Position numbers and translations under genes: made by a program
Source of the DNA: UBA4735 sp035935465
Lineage (GTDB): Bacteria > Chloroflexota > Limnocylindria > P2-11E
Assembly (NCBI GenBank): GCA_035935465.1
Contig: DASYXA010000089.1
Coordinates: 1 to 64,000 of the forward strand
Direction: 5' to 3'
Length of the DNA: 64,000 nt
In this document: positions 34,790-43,262 of the stretch, piece after piece
How positions within the stretch are numbered: position 1 is the first letter of the stretch
Layout of the letters: the number at the start of each line of letters is the position of its first letter
Notes under the pieces: generated by a model
Told to the model about the DNA's origin: nothing
Database searches by the model: none
What the model saw: only the letters and a program-made list of their open reading frames with translations

Positions 34790-35911
34790 CTATTCGGCCT
34801 TCTCCGGATAGAGGCTCGGATCGAGCTCCTCGGCCTTCGCGCTGCGCTGCGACAGGGCGAGCACGACGACACCGAACAGCACGAGCACGCCGACGAAGGC
34901 GTAGGTCTGCGCGCGGCCGCTCGACAGGAACGCGAGCGCGCCGAGACCGAGGGTGATCGCGTAGATGAGCAGCACGGCCTGGCGGTGCGACAGGCCGACG
35001 TCGAGCAGCTTGTGGTGGAAGTGGCCGCGATCGGGCGCGAACGGCGCTTGGCCCGTGACGAGGCGGCGGACGATCACGTAGAAGGTGTCGATGATCGGCA
35101 CGCCGAGGACGAGGAGCGCCGCCGCGACCTTCGCGGTGCCGAAGATCGACAGCACCGCGAGCATGGTGCCGACGAACGCGACGCCGGTCGTGCCGAGGAA
35201 CACCTTCGCCGGATGGACGTTGAAGACGAGGAAACCCGCGATCGCGCCCGCGAGCGTGAAGTTCATCCACGCCACGAACGGCTCGTTCACCGCCGGCAGG
35301 AGCGCGGTGGCGCCGAGGGCGACGGCCGCGATGGCCGCGACGCCGGCGGCCAGGCCGTCGAGCCCGTCGATGAAGTTCAGGGCGTTGTTCATGCCGACGA
35401 TCCAGAAGACCGTGAATCCGATCGCGATCGGCGGCGCGAGCTGGATGAGCCCGTCCCCGCGCGGGTCGTTGATGAAGTCGACGCGGATGCCGGCCGCGAC
35501 GATGATCGCCGCGATCGCGAAGTAGCCGAGCAGCTGCCAGCGAGCCCGCAGGTCGAGGGCGTCGTCGAGCACGCCGACGGCGAGCCCGAGGAATGCGGCC
35601 ATCGCGGTGAGCGTGAAGCGCGGCGTGCGGACCTCCTCGGGGATGAGGAACGGGTGACCGTTCAGCCGGTCGACGAGCCAGAACGCGAACACCGCGAGCC
35701 CGAACGCGATCGCGATCCCGAGGCCGCCGATCCGCGGGATCGGCTCGGGATGCGTCCGCCGGCCACCGGGTGTGTCCAGGAGCCCGATCCGGCGGGCGAG
35801 CGCGCCGACGATCGGCGTCACCGCGAGCGCGATGAGGAACGCGAGCAGCGCCGAGCCGGCGAACAGCAGGAGCGTGCTCGCACTGACCGTGACGGAGAGG
35901 AACGGATCCAT
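34790..35911 (-). CDS. WecA/MraY-like undecaprenyl-phosphate sugar-1-phosphate transferase
   Basis: A 373-residue protein with about ten membrane helices. It should start a lipid-linked glycan by transferring GlcNAc-1-P to undecaprenyl phosphate. Family motifs are AVGVLDDALDLRARWQ, GMNNALNFIDGLDGLAAG and PDRGHFHHKLLDVGLSHRQA with the HxHH cluster. The usual F-[LM]-GD-[ST]-GS motif reads FLGTTGVAFVG, so the third catalytic Asp is Thr. The start overlaps the upp stop (TGATG). Together with the WecG/TagA-like gene at 13.7 kb it could make a wall polymer linkage unit. Confidence 0.85.
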   Translation of the reverse strand: MDPFLSVTVSASTLLLFAGSALLAFLIALAVTPIVGALARRIGLLDTPGGRRTHPEPIPRIGGLGIAIAFGLAVFAFWLVDRLNGHPFLIPEEVRTPRFTLTAMAAFLGLAVGVLDDALDLRARWQLLGYFAIAAIIVAAGIRVDFINDPRGDGLIQLAPPIAIGFTVFWIVGMNNALNFIDGLDGLAAGVAAIAAVALGATALLPAVNEPFVAWMNFTLAGAIAGFLVFNVHPAKVFLGTTGVAFVGTMLAVLSIFGTAKVAAALLVLGVPIIDTFYVIVRRLVTGQAPFAPDRGHFHHKLLDVGLSHRQAVLLIYAITLGLGALAFLSSGRAQTYAFVGVLVLFGVVVLALSQRSAKAEELDPSLYPEKAE

Positions 35912-36540
35912 CAGCTCGTACCGAACTGGCGGTCGCCGGCGTCGCCGAGGCCGGGGACGATGTAGCCCTTCTCGTTCAGGCGCTCGTCGAGCGCCGCGAC
36001 GTGGACCGGGACGTCAGGATGCGCGTCGCTCAACGCCCGCACGCCCTCGGGCGCCGCGATCAGGCCGACGTACTTCACCCGGCGCGCACCCCACCGCTTG
36101 AGGATCTCGATCGTCGCGACGGACGAGCCGCCGGTCGCGAGCATCGGGTCGAGGACCAGGCAGACCTGCGCGGTCGCCTCCGACGGGAGCTTGTTGTAGT
36201 ACTCGATCGGCCGGAGCGTGTGCTCGTCGCGGAACAGGCCGATGTGCCAGACCTGCGCCTCCGGGATGAGCTGCAGCGCCGCCTCGACCATACCGATGCC
36301 CGCTCGCAAGACCGGCACCAGACCGATCGTCTGGCTCAAGCGCGCCCCGGTATATGGGGCGAGCGGCGTCCGCACCTCGGCCGGAACGGTCGACAGGTCG
36401 GCGGTCGCCTCGTAGAGGACGAGCAGCGCGATCTCGTGGACCAGCCGCCGGAACTCCGGAGGCGGCGTCCGCTCGTCACGAAGGCGCGTGACCTTCTCCT
36501 TGACGAGCGGGTGGGTCGAGACGTGGAGCTGGTCGGTCAG
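35911..36540 (-). CDS. upp: Uracil phosphoribosyltransferase, CTG start
   Basis: A 209-residue pyrimidine-salvage enzyme making UMP from uracil and PRPP. The PRPP loop is LVLDPMLATGGSS, and LVPVLRAGIGMVEAAL and GYIVPGLGDAGDRQFGT are typical. The natural N-terminus, (M)TDQLHVSTHPLVKEKV, is reached only by CTG at 36540, which overlaps the glyA stop as CTGA. No ATG, GTG or TTG lies in frame nearby upstream, and the first downstream one is about 70 residues in. The ribosome site is weak, so coupling to glyA termination is likely. Confidence 0.95.
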   Translation of the reverse strand: MTDQLHVSTHPLVKEKVTRLRDERTPPPEFRRLVHEIALLVLYEATADLSTVPAEVRTPLAPYTGARLSQTIGLVPVLRAGIGMVEAALQLIPEAQVWHIGLFRDEHTLRPIEYYNKLPSEATAQVCLVLDPMLATGGSSVATIEILKRWGARRVKYVGLIAAPEGVRALSDAHPDVPVHVAALDERLNEKGYIVPGLGDAGDRQFGTS

Positions 36541-37805
36541 GCTCGGGCCGGCTCGCGGGTGGTCGGGGATATCCCGGGCACCGGGAACCGGCGCGTCAGG
36601 TCGAGCACCTCGTCGGCGATCTGCTTCGCGATCGTCTCGTCCTTCGCCTCGCGCAGGGCGCGGGCGATGAGCGCGCCGATACGCTCCATCTCGGCTTCCT
36701 TCATCCCGCGCGTCGTGATCGCGGGCGTGCCGATGCGGATGCCCGACGCGGTCCCCGGCTTCTGCGGGTCGTACGGGATGGTGTTCTTGTTCACGGTGAT
36801 CCCGACCGCATCGAGGAGCTTCTCCGCCGCCTTGCCGGTGAGGCTCATCGGCCGGACGTCGACGAGCATGAGATGGTTGTCGGTGCCGCCCGATACGACG
36901 CGGAGCCCGGCGCCCGCGAGCGCCGCGGCGAGCGTCGTCGCGTTCGCGCGGATCTGCTTCGCGTAGGTCCTGAACTCCGGCGTCGCCGCTTCCTTGAGCG
37001 CGACGGCCTTGCCGGCGATGACGTGCATGAGCGGGCCGCCCTGCGCGTACGGGAACACCGCCTTGTCGACCGCCTTCGCGTACTCCTCGGTGCAGAGGAT
37101 CATCCCGCCGCGCGGGCCACGGAGCGTCTTGTGCGTCGTGGTGGTCACGATCTGCGCGTGTGGCACCGGGTTCGGATGCTCCCCCGCCGCGACGAGACCG
37201 GCGAAGTGCGCCATGTCGACCATCAGGAGCGCGCCCACAGCGTCGGCGATCGCCCGAAGGCGCGCGAAGTCGAAGAACCTTGGATACGCGGTCGCGCCGG
37301 CCACGATGAGCTTCGGGTGGTGCTCCGTCGCGAGGGCTTCGAGCGCGTCGTAGTCGATGGTCTCGTCGTCGCGCTTCACCCCGTACGGCACGAACGTATA
37401 GAGCTGGGCCGAGAAGTTCACCGGGGAGCCGTGGGTCAGGTGGCCGCCCTGATCGAGGGCCATGCCGAGCACCACGTCGCCCGGCTTGAGGATCGCGGCG
37501 TAGGCCGACATGTTCGCCTGCGCGCCGGCGTGCGGCTGGACGTTCGCGTGCTGCGCGCCGAACAGCGCCTTCGCGCGCTCGATCGCCAATGACTCGGCGA
37601 CGTCGACCCACTCGCAGCCGCCGTAGTAGCGGTGCCCCGGGTAGCCCTCGGCATACTTGTTCGTGAGCACGCTGCCGACCGCGTCCAGGACCGCCTGGCT
37701 CGTGTAGTTCTCGGACGCGATGAGCTCGATCTTCTCGACCTGCCGCTTGCGTTCGCTCTCGATCGCCGCGTAGATCTCCGGATCGATCCGTTCGAGCTCG
37801 CTCAT
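36537..37805 (-). CDS. glyA: Serine hydroxymethyltransferase
   Basis: A 422-residue PLP enzyme converting serine and tetrahydrofolate to glycine and methylene-THF. The PLP lysine lies in IVTTTTHKTLRGPRGG, and the N-terminal IELIASENYTSQAV and EGYPGHRYYGGCEWVD are diagnostic. Length is normal. The ATG overlaps the rpiB stop (ATGA), and its own TGA overlaps the CTG of upp. The rpiB-glyA-upp order is a known conserved neighbourhood in Gram-positive-type bacteria and Chloroflexota. Confidence 0.98.
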   Translation of the reverse strand: MSELERIDPEIYAAIESERKRQVEKIELIASENYTSQAVLDAVGSVLTNKYAEGYPGHRYYGGCEWVDVAESLAIERAKALFGAQHANVQPHAGAQANMSAYAAILKPGDVVLGMALDQGGHLTHGSPVNFSAQLYTFVPYGVKRDDETIDYDALEALATEHHPKLIVAGATAYPRFFDFARLRAIADAVGALLMVDMAHFAGLVAAGEHPNPVPHAQIVTTTTHKTLRGPRGGMILCTEEYAKAVDKAVFPYAQGGPLMHVIAGKAVALKEAATPEFRTYAKQIRANATTLAAALAGAGLRVVSGGTDNHLMLVDVRPMSLTGKAAEKLLDAVGITVNKNTIPYDPQKPGTASGIRIGTPAITTRGMKEAEMERIGALIARALREAKDETIAKQIADEVLDLTRRFPVPGISPTTREPARA

Positions 37806-38251
37806 GTCCCTTTCACCTTTTCCAGATCTTCGATCTGCTTGCGCCGGCGCTCGTGCCGCTCGCCTTGGACCGTCGCGCCGAGGTAGGCGTCGACAACGGA
37901 TTTCGCGAGCTCGATCCCGATCACCCGCTCGCCGAGGGTGAGCAGATTGACGTTCACGTGCTCGACGGCGTCGCGCGCGGACCACTCGTTGTCCACGACC
38001 GCGGCACGCACGCCCGCGATCTTGTTGGCGGCGACGGCCGGGCCGATCCCGGAGCCGCAGCAGAAGATGCCGCGCTGGTAGCGGCCGCCCGCGATCGCGC
38101 GGGCGAGCGGCTCGACGATGAGCGGGTAGTCGTCATCGGGGTCGTTCTCGGGCGAGAGGTCATCGACCTGATGCCCGTTGAGCCGGAGATGGTGCGCGAC
38201 CTGGTCTCTCAGGTCCACGCCCGCGTGATCGGCCGCGATGCCGATCCTCAC
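37802..38251 (-). CDS. rpiB: Ribose-5-phosphate isomerase B
   Basis: A 149-residue RpiB-type sugar-phosphate isomerase of the pentose phosphate pathway. The N-terminal MRIGIAADHAGVDLRDQV and the FCCGSGIGPAVAANKIAGVR segment with the catalytic Cys are diagnostic. SARDAVEHVNVNLLTLGERV completes the site. The usual REHND is AVEHVN, a modest variation. The GTG start overlaps the tsaC stop. Confidence 0.93.
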   Translation of the reverse strand: MRIGIAADHAGVDLRDQVAHHLRLNGHQVDDLSPENDPDDDYPLIVEPLARAIAGGRYQRGIFCCGSGIGPAVAANKIAGVRAAVVDNEWSARDAVEHVNVNLLTLGERVIGIELAKSVVDAYLGATVQGERHERRRKQIEDLEKVKGT

Positions 38252-38850
38252 GAGTACGACTCCACGCCGAGCAGCGCTTCCTCGAGCTGCGCCTTCGAGA
38301 TCGCGCCCTCGCGCAGGACGGTGAGCGGCTCGGTCGTACAGTCCACGATCGTCGAGCTCTGCCCGATCGGCGTCGGGCCGCCGTCGAGGATGATCGACAC
38401 GCGGCCGTCGAGCTGCTCCTGGACCTGCTGCGCGGTCTTCGACTCCGGCTTGCCCGAGCGGTTGGCGCTCGTGACCGGCAGACCGCCCCCGCTCGCGGCG
38501 ATGATCCGTCGCGCGACGTCGTTCGCCGGGACGCGGAACGCGATCGTCCCGCGGCGCGGCGCGACCAGCACGATCGTCAGCGGACCGGGCCAGAACCGCG
38601 CGGCGAGCGCGCGCGCGGCCGGCGTGACCATCGCGCTCGCCTCGAGGTTCATGGCGTCGGACAGCAGGATGGGGATGCGCTTGTCCTTCGGGCGGTCCTT
38701 CGCGAGGTAGAGCTTGCGAAGATGGTCATGGCCGGCGGCGAGGCCGTAGACGGTGTCGGTGGGAAATGCGACAAGCTCCCCGTTCGCGAGCGCGGTCGCG
38801 GCCTCTTCCACCGCCCCTGGCGCGTCCGCCGGAAGGAGGCGGGTCTTCAC
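38248..38850 (-). CDS. tsaC: L-threonylcarbamoyladenylate synthase (YrdC/Sua5)
   Basis: A 200-residue enzyme making threonylcarbamoyl-AMP for the t6A modification of tRNA. Motifs are LVAFPTDTVYGLAAGHD, KDRPKDKRIPILL, RFWPGPLTIVL and GLPVTSANRSGKPES. It has only the YrdC domain and no Sua5 C-terminal domain. The GTG start carries TATCAT seven bases upstream on the minus strand and no ribosome site, so it probably begins the tsaC-rpiB-glyA-upp operon as a leaderless message. Confidence 0.94.
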   Translation of the reverse strand: MKTRLLPADAPGAVEEAATALANGELVAFPTDTVYGLAAGHDHLRKLYLAKDRPKDKRIPILLSDAMNLEASAMVTPAARALAARFWPGPLTIVLVAPRRGTIAFRVPANDVARRIIAASGGGLPVTSANRSGKPESKTAQQVQEQLDGRVSIILDGGPTPIGQSSTIVDCTTEPLTVLREGAISKAQLEEALLGVESYS

Positions 38851-38892
38851 TCCACCGATGATAACGAGGCCGGCCCGTCCGGAAACGCGGCC

Positions 38893-39378
38893 TCAGCGCG
38901 GCGGACGGACGTCCGTTGTTGCCGGGGTTCGGTCGTATTCACCTCCGAGCGAACGAAGCAGAAAGATCGCGACGCCGTATGCGAGCAGCAGTCCCAGCGC
39001 CGCAAGGATGATCAGCGCGATCCGACCGGCTAGATCGGCACGTTGCGATTCCAAGAAGAGCGGGAGAGCGAAACATCCGAATGTGACACCGGCGTAAAGC
39101 GCTGCGGTCCATCGATAGCCAAGCCGACGCCCGAACCAAAGGTCAAGCAGGTGGCGCCGCGCGAGCCACAACAGGAGAAAGATCGTCGCGGGCCATGCGT
39201 CGATCACGAACGTCCAGATCGCGGCGGCCGCGATCACGCCGCTGACGATCACTCTCGTTCGAAGACCGAACTTCATTCCGAATGGCGAGCTCGAGTCCAA
39301 GACCGCGAGTGTGACGACGCTCAGCGGGATCACGATGAGCAGGTTCGCGGCGAGCAAGACGTAGTCTGCGGTGGTCAC
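38893..39378 (-). CDS. Small membrane protein in a lower-GC patch
   Basis: A 161-residue protein of unknown function with about four membrane helices (near residues 8-28, 45-72, 88-108 and 118-140) and a hydrophilic tail. The base composition is lower in GC than the surrounding genes. It starts at GTG 39378, next to the remains of an MmcQ/YjbR gene, so the patch 38.9-39.6 kb looks like a small imported or decaying insert between tsaC and prmC. Confidence 0.55.
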   Translation of the reverse strand: MTTADYVLLAANLLIVIPLSVVTLAVLDSSSPFGMKFGLRTRVIVSGVIAAAAIWTFVIDAWPATIFLLLWLARRHLLDLWFGRRLGYRWTAALYAGVTFGCFALPLFLESQRADLAGRIALIILAALGLLLAYGVAIFLLRSLGGEYDRTPATTDVRPPR

Positions 39379-39379
39379 T

Positions 39380-39562
39380 TCAGATGCCCCGTCGCTCGTC
39401 CAGCGCTTTCACCATGGTCTTCGGCGCGACCACGCGATAACTCTCGTGGACCCAGTCGTTTCAATTCGGAGAGCAGCGAGTCGCTGACGGTGTTCGTTCG
39501 TAGAGACATCCAGCCGGCCTTGCCGAGGCCGATACACGTTCGCGTGCGTGCGCAGCGCGGCG
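39380..39562 (-). pseudogene. Frameshifted, truncated MmcQ/YjbR-family remnant
   Basis: In one minus-strand frame the DNA reads CIGLGKAGWMSLRTNTVSDS followed by LLSELKRL. About position 39452-39460 the match jumps by one base to WVHESYRVVAPKTMVKALDE and RRGI, ending at the TGA at 39382-39380. Together these resemble the C-terminal third of MmcQ/YjbR proteins (graGW...esYrlvAPk). The N-terminal two thirds are missing, since prmC begins at once. It is therefore a decayed fragment. Confidence 0.7.
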
Positions 39563-40396
39563 TCACCGGCGCATGCGCACGACCCGATCGAGGCCGGCAA
39601 GATCCTTCAGCACATCGACGGTCCCGAGCGGCCGCAGCAGCGCGGCGATCGGCTCGGCCTGCGGCGGATCGCACTCGAAGAACGCCGCGCCATCCGGCGC
39701 CAGGACGCGGGGCAGATCGGCGATCGCGTGGCGCACGAGCGCGAGCCCGTCCGGTCCGGCGACGGTCGCGACGCGCGGCTCGAACGCGAGCGACGTCCGC
39801 TCGCCGGCGAGCTCCTCGAGCGCGTCGTCGCGCAGGTACGGAAGGTTCGCGGCGACGACGTCGACCCGCTCCGTCACGGTGGTCAACAGGTCACCCCGAC
39901 GGAACTCGATCCGCGCGCCGTTCGCCGCGGCGTTCACGCGCGCGACGGCGAGCGCCGCGACCGAGACGTCGGTCGCGATCACCCGCAGCCGCGGCGCGCT
40001 CAGGGCGAGCGCGACCGCGATCGCGCCCGACCCGGTGCCGACATCGACGACCGTGAGTCCGCGGTCGCTCACGTGGTCGCGGACCGCATCGACGAGGATC
40101 TCGGTCTCCGGTCGCGGCACGAGCACCCGCGGATCGACCGCGAAGCGGAGCCCGTAGAACTCCTTGAAGCCGCGCAGGTACGCGACCGGCACGCCGTCGG
40201 CGCGTTTCGCGACGAACGTGTCGAACCGGGCTGCCTCCTCCGGCCCCAGCTCGACCTCGGGATGCGCGACGAGCGCCTCCTTCTCCACGCCGAGCGCGTG
40301 CGCCAGGAGCACGTCGGCGTCGAGTGCCGGTGTGGGCGCGCCGGCGCGGCGCAGCGTCTCGGTCGCGCGCGCACGGGCCTCGCCGCGAGTGGGCAC
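39563..40396 (-). CDS. prmC: Peptide chain release factor glutamine methyltransferase
   Basis: A 277-residue SAM enzyme that methylates the Gln of the GGQ motif of release factors. The N-terminal helical domain is followed by VDVGTGSGAIAVALAL and the preceding RVLVPRPETEILVDAV motif typical of PrmC. The catalytic motif reads ANLPYL rather than NPPY, a variant met in other PrmC-like proteins. The GTG start lies six bases after GATACT and only 21 bases from the divergent threonine dehydratase. Confidence 0.9.
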   Translation of the reverse strand: MPTRGEARARATETLRRAGAPTPALDADVLLAHALGVEKEALVAHPEVELGPEEAARFDTFVAKRADGVPVAYLRGFKEFYGLRFAVDPRVLVPRPETEILVDAVRDHVSDRGLTVVDVGTGSGAIAVALALSAPRLRVIATDVSVAALAVARVNAAANGARIEFRRGDLLTTVTERVDVVAANLPYLRDDALEELAGERTSLAFEPRVATVAGPDGLALVRHAIADLPRVLAPDGAAFFECDPPQAEPIAALLRPLGTVDVLKDLAGLDRVVRMRR

Positions 40397-40417
40397 GTTG
40401 GAAGTATCGTGCGCGCG
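40397..40417. promoter_or_regulatory. Compact divergent promoter, prmC / threonine dehydratase
   Basis: AGTATCGT (40403-40410) serves both strands: read on minus it is GATACT six bases before the prmC GTG, and on plus TATCGT seven bases before the dehydratase GTG. Both genes lack ribosome sites. The two -10 elements share bases, so transcription in the two directions should compete. Confidence 0.55.
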
Positions 40418-41392
40418 GTGCTCAGCCTTCGCGACATCGAGGCCGCGCGGCTCATCGTCGACCGGTACCTGCCGCGCGCGCCCATCGAGCGGAGCCCGTA
40501 CCTCTCGCAGCTGCTCGGCGCAGAGATCCTGCTCAAGATCGAGACGTTCAAGCCGACGCGGACGTTCAAGGTGCGCGGCGCGCTCACCAAGATCGCGTCG
40601 CTCGACGACGCGCACCGGTCGCGCGGCGTCGTCGCGGCGTCCGCCGGCAGCCACGCGCAGGGCGTCTCGTACGCGGCGTACCGGCTCGGCGCGCCGGCGA
40701 CCGTGGTCATGCCGCGCGGCGTCTCGGACACGATCGTCGGCGTCTGCCGCGCCTACGGGGCCGAGGTCCTGCTCGAGGGGGACATGTACGACGACACCCT
40801 CGCGCTCGCGCACGAGATCGAGCGCGCGCAGGGCAAGACGTTCGTCCACCCGTACGCGGATCCGCTCATCGTCGCGGGGCAGGGCACGCTGGGGCTCGAG
40901 ATCCTCGACGACGTCCCGGACGTGGATCTGGTGATCATCCCGGTCGGCGGTGGCGGGCTCATCGGCGGCGCCGCGCTCGCGTTGAAGGAGCGCCGGCCGG
41001 CGGTGCGCGTCGTGGGGGTCGAGCCGGAGGGCGCCGACGCGGTGCGGCGTTCGCGCGCGGCCGGCCATCCGGTCGTCCTGGAGCACCCGCACAGCGTCGC
41101 GGACAAGCTGGTCGCGAAGAGCACCGAGCAGCTGAACGTGGACCTCGCGCGCGCGTACGTCGATGACCTGGTGACCGTCACCGACGCGGCCCTCGAGGCC
41201 GCGACCTACGACTACCTCGAGCGCCTCTCGCTGCTCGTCGAGCCGTCGGGTGCGGCGGCGCTGGCCGCGGTCCGCTCGGGCGTCGTGCGCCCGAGCGGCA
41301 AGACGGTGCTCGTCGTGAGCGGCGGCAACGCCGCGGCGCCGGTGCTCGCGCGGATCCTCGCCCAGCACGGCGGCAAGGCGGCCCTTGCGTGA
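40418..41392 (+). CDS. Threonine/serine dehydratase (PLP, fold type II)
   Basis: A 324-residue catabolic-type dehydratase deaminating threonine or serine. The PLP lysine is in RTFKVRGALTKI, the substrate loop is ASAGSHAQGVSYAAYRLG, and the phosphate-binding turn is IPVGGGGLIGGAAL. The cofactor-ring contact is LVVSGGN. There is no C-terminal ACT domain, so feedback control by isoleucine is not expected. GTG at 40409 is a possible earlier start. The gene is coupled to the YjbQ gene by a GTGA overlap. Confidence 0.9.
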   Translation: MLSLRDIEAARLIVDRYLPRAPIERSPYLSQLLGAEILLKIETFKPTRTFKVRGALTKIASLDDAHRSRGVVAASAGSHAQGVSYAAYRLGAPATVVMPRGVSDTIVGVCRAYGAEVLLEGDMYDDTLALAHEIERAQGKTFVHPYADPLIVAGQGTLGLEILDDVPDVDLVIIPVGGGGLIGGAALALKERRPAVRVVGVEPEGADAVRRSRAAGHPVVLEHPHSVADKLVAKSTEQLNVDLARAYVDDLVTVTDAALEAATYDYLERLSLLVEPSGAAALAAVRSGVVRPSGKTVLVVSGGNAAAPVLARILAQHGGKAALA

Positions 41393-41805
41393 CGACCACG
41401 CACCTCGGCTTGCGGATCGAGACCACGACGAAGGCCGAGACCATCGACATCACCGAGCGCGTCGCGGCGAAGGTGAAGGACGCCAGGATCCGCGACGGCA
41501 TCTGCGTCGTGACGGTCGCGCACACGACCGCGGCGGTGTTCATCAACGAGAACGCCGACCCCGACGTGCGGCGCGATCTGCTCGCGACGCTCGCGCGGCT
41601 CGTCCCGGACGCGGGCGACTACCGGCACGCGGAGGGCAACGGCCCGGCGCACATCAAGTCGGTGCTGGTGGGCGGTGACGTCACGGTCGCGATCAGGGAC
41701 GGAGCGCTCGATCTCGGCCGGTGGCAGGGCATCTACGTCGCCGAGTTCGACGGACCGCGGACGCGGAGCGCGACCGTCACGATCATCGGCGAGCGCGCGG
41801 GCTAA
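41389..41805 (+). CDS. YjbQ/UPF0047-family protein
   Basis: A 138-residue protein of the YjbQ family, known for weak thiamine-phosphate-synthase activity. The signature residues are in VAHTTAAVFINENADPDVRR, the PDAGDYRHAEGNGPAHIKS stretch with two His, and RWQGIYVAEFDGPRTR. Length is standard and the protein is cytosolic. It is coupled to the dehydratase upstream and ends 56 bases before the TldD gene. The physiological role of the family is uncertain. Confidence 0.92.
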   Translation: MTTTHLGLRIETTTKAETIDITERVAAKVKDARIRDGICVVTVAHTTAAVFINENADPDVRRDLLATLARLVPDAGDYRHAEGNGPAHIKSVLVGGDVTVAIRDGALDLGRWQGIYVAEFDGPRTRSATVTIIGERAG

Positions 41806-41861
41806 ACTCGCGACCTCTAGGGGAGGCCTGACCGATCGCTACCGCCACGTTGCCGCGCACC

Positions 41862-43262
41862 ATGAGCGTCAGCGAGAAGGCTGCATCGCGCGCATTGCGC
41901 ACCGCGCTGTCGCGCGGCGGCGACTGGGCCGAGCTGTTCTGGGAGCGCAGCAACACGGTCACGCTCACCCTCGATGACGGCAAGCTCGAGGATGCGATCA
42001 CCGGCGTGGACCAGGGTGCCGGGATCCGCGTGACCGCGCGCGACCGCGGCGTGTACGCGAACGGGAACGTGAACGACGGCGACGACCTGCTCGCCATCGC
42101 CGGCCGCGCGGCCGCGGCGATCGCCGACGACGGCGGCACGCGTGAGGTCACCGCGATCTCGGCCGACGTGCTCCCCCGCCCATCCGTCGTGCAGATCGAC
42201 CCGCGGACCGTGCCGATCGAGCGCAAGGTCGCCCTCCTGAAGCTCGCGAACGAGCGCGCGCGGGCCGCGGACCCGCGCGTGCACCAGGTGACCGTGCTGT
42301 ACCGCGAGAGCGTCCAGGACGTCGTCGTCGCGAACAGCGACGGGCGTTTCCGCACCGACTCGCGCACGCGGCTCGTCTTCGGCGTGCTCGTCACGGCGAA
42401 GCAGGGCGACGTGCTCGAGTCCGGCTACAAGGCGAGGGCCGGCACCGAGGGTTTCGAGATGCTCACCGAGGAGGCCGTGCTCGAGACCACGCTGACGGCC
42501 GCGCGGCTCGCCGTGCAGAACGTCCAGGCCGAGCCCGCGCCGGCCGGCACGTACACGGTCGTGCTCGCGAGCGACGCCGGCGGCACCCTCATCCACGAGT
42601 CGGTCGGGCACGGGCTCGAGGCGGATCTCAACCTCAAGGGGATGTCGGTGTACTCGGGCCGGCTCGGACAGCAGGTCGCGAGCGAGCTCATCACGGTCAT
42701 CGACGACGGGACCGACCCGGGCAAGCGCGGCACCCAGGCGATGGACGACGAGGGGACCCAGACCGGCCGCACCGTGCTGATCGAGAACGGGATCCTGAAG
42801 ACGTACCTGAGCGACCGGAAGCACGCGCGGAAGCTCGGCATCCCGGAGAGCGGCAACGGGCGGCGCGAGTCGTTCCGGCACCTGCCGATCTGCCGGATGA
42901 CCACGACCATGATCCGGCCCGGCACGTCCGATCCGGCCGCGATCCTGGCGTCGGTGCAGGACGGCGTCTTCGTGAAGGGCATGGGCGGCGGGCAGGTCGA
43001 CGTCGTCAGCGGCAACTTCGCGTTCGAGATCACCGAGTGCTATCGGATCCGCGACGGAAAGCAGGCCGAGCCGCTGCGCGGCGCGACGCTCGTCGGCCAG
43101 GGCCCGAAGCTCATGAGCGAGATCGACATGGTCGGCTGGGACCTCGGCTACTCGGTCGGGACCTGCGGCAAGGAGGGCCAGGGCGCCCCGGTCGCCGACG
43201 CCCAGCCGACGCTGCGCATCCCGAGCGTCGTCGTCGGCGGCAAGGTGAAAGCGCAGCGATGA
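41862..43262 (+). CDS. tldD: TldD-family metalloprotease subunit
   Basis: A 466-residue TldD homologue. The zinc site HExxxH is in GTLIHESVGHGLEADLNLKG, and VDVVSGNFAFEITECYRIRD and MVGWDLGYSVGTCGKEGQG are characteristic of the C-terminal part. TldD/TldE cleaves unfolded or leader peptides inside the complex. The ATG at 41862 lies 35 bases after a strong GGGAGG site, which is too far. ATC at 41835 is eight bases after that site and in frame, adding nine residues, so the true start may be non-standard. Gene order TldD then TldE is usual. Confidence 0.93.
   Translation: MSVSEKAASRALRTALSRGGDWAELFWERSNTVTLTLDDGKLEDAITGVDQGAGIRVTARDRGVYANGNVNDGDDLLAIAGRAAAAIADDGGTREVTAISADVLPRPSVVQIDPRTVPIERKVALLKLANERARAADPRVHQVTVLYRESVQDVVVANSDGRFRTDSRTRLVFGVLVTAKQGDVLESGYKARAGTEGFEMLTEEAVLETTLTAARLAVQNVQAEPAPAGTYTVVLASDAGGTLIHESVGHGLEADLNLKGMSVYSGRLGQQVASELITVIDDGTDPGKRGTQAMDDEGTQTGRTVLIENGILKTYLSDRKHARKLGIPESGNGRRESFRHLPICRMTTTMIRPGTSDPAAILASVQDGVFVKGMGGGQVDVVSGNFAFEITECYRIRDGKQAEPLRGATLVGQGPKLMSEIDMVGWDLGYSVGTCGKEGQGAPVADAQPTLRIPSVVVGGKVKAQR

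Noticed and set aside
39563..40396. ANLPY in PrmC as a sign of an rRNA methyltransferase instead
   Set aside because: The N-terminal helical domain, RPETEILVDAV motif and gene neighbourhood fit PrmC, and this variant of NPPY is seen in other PrmC-like proteins.
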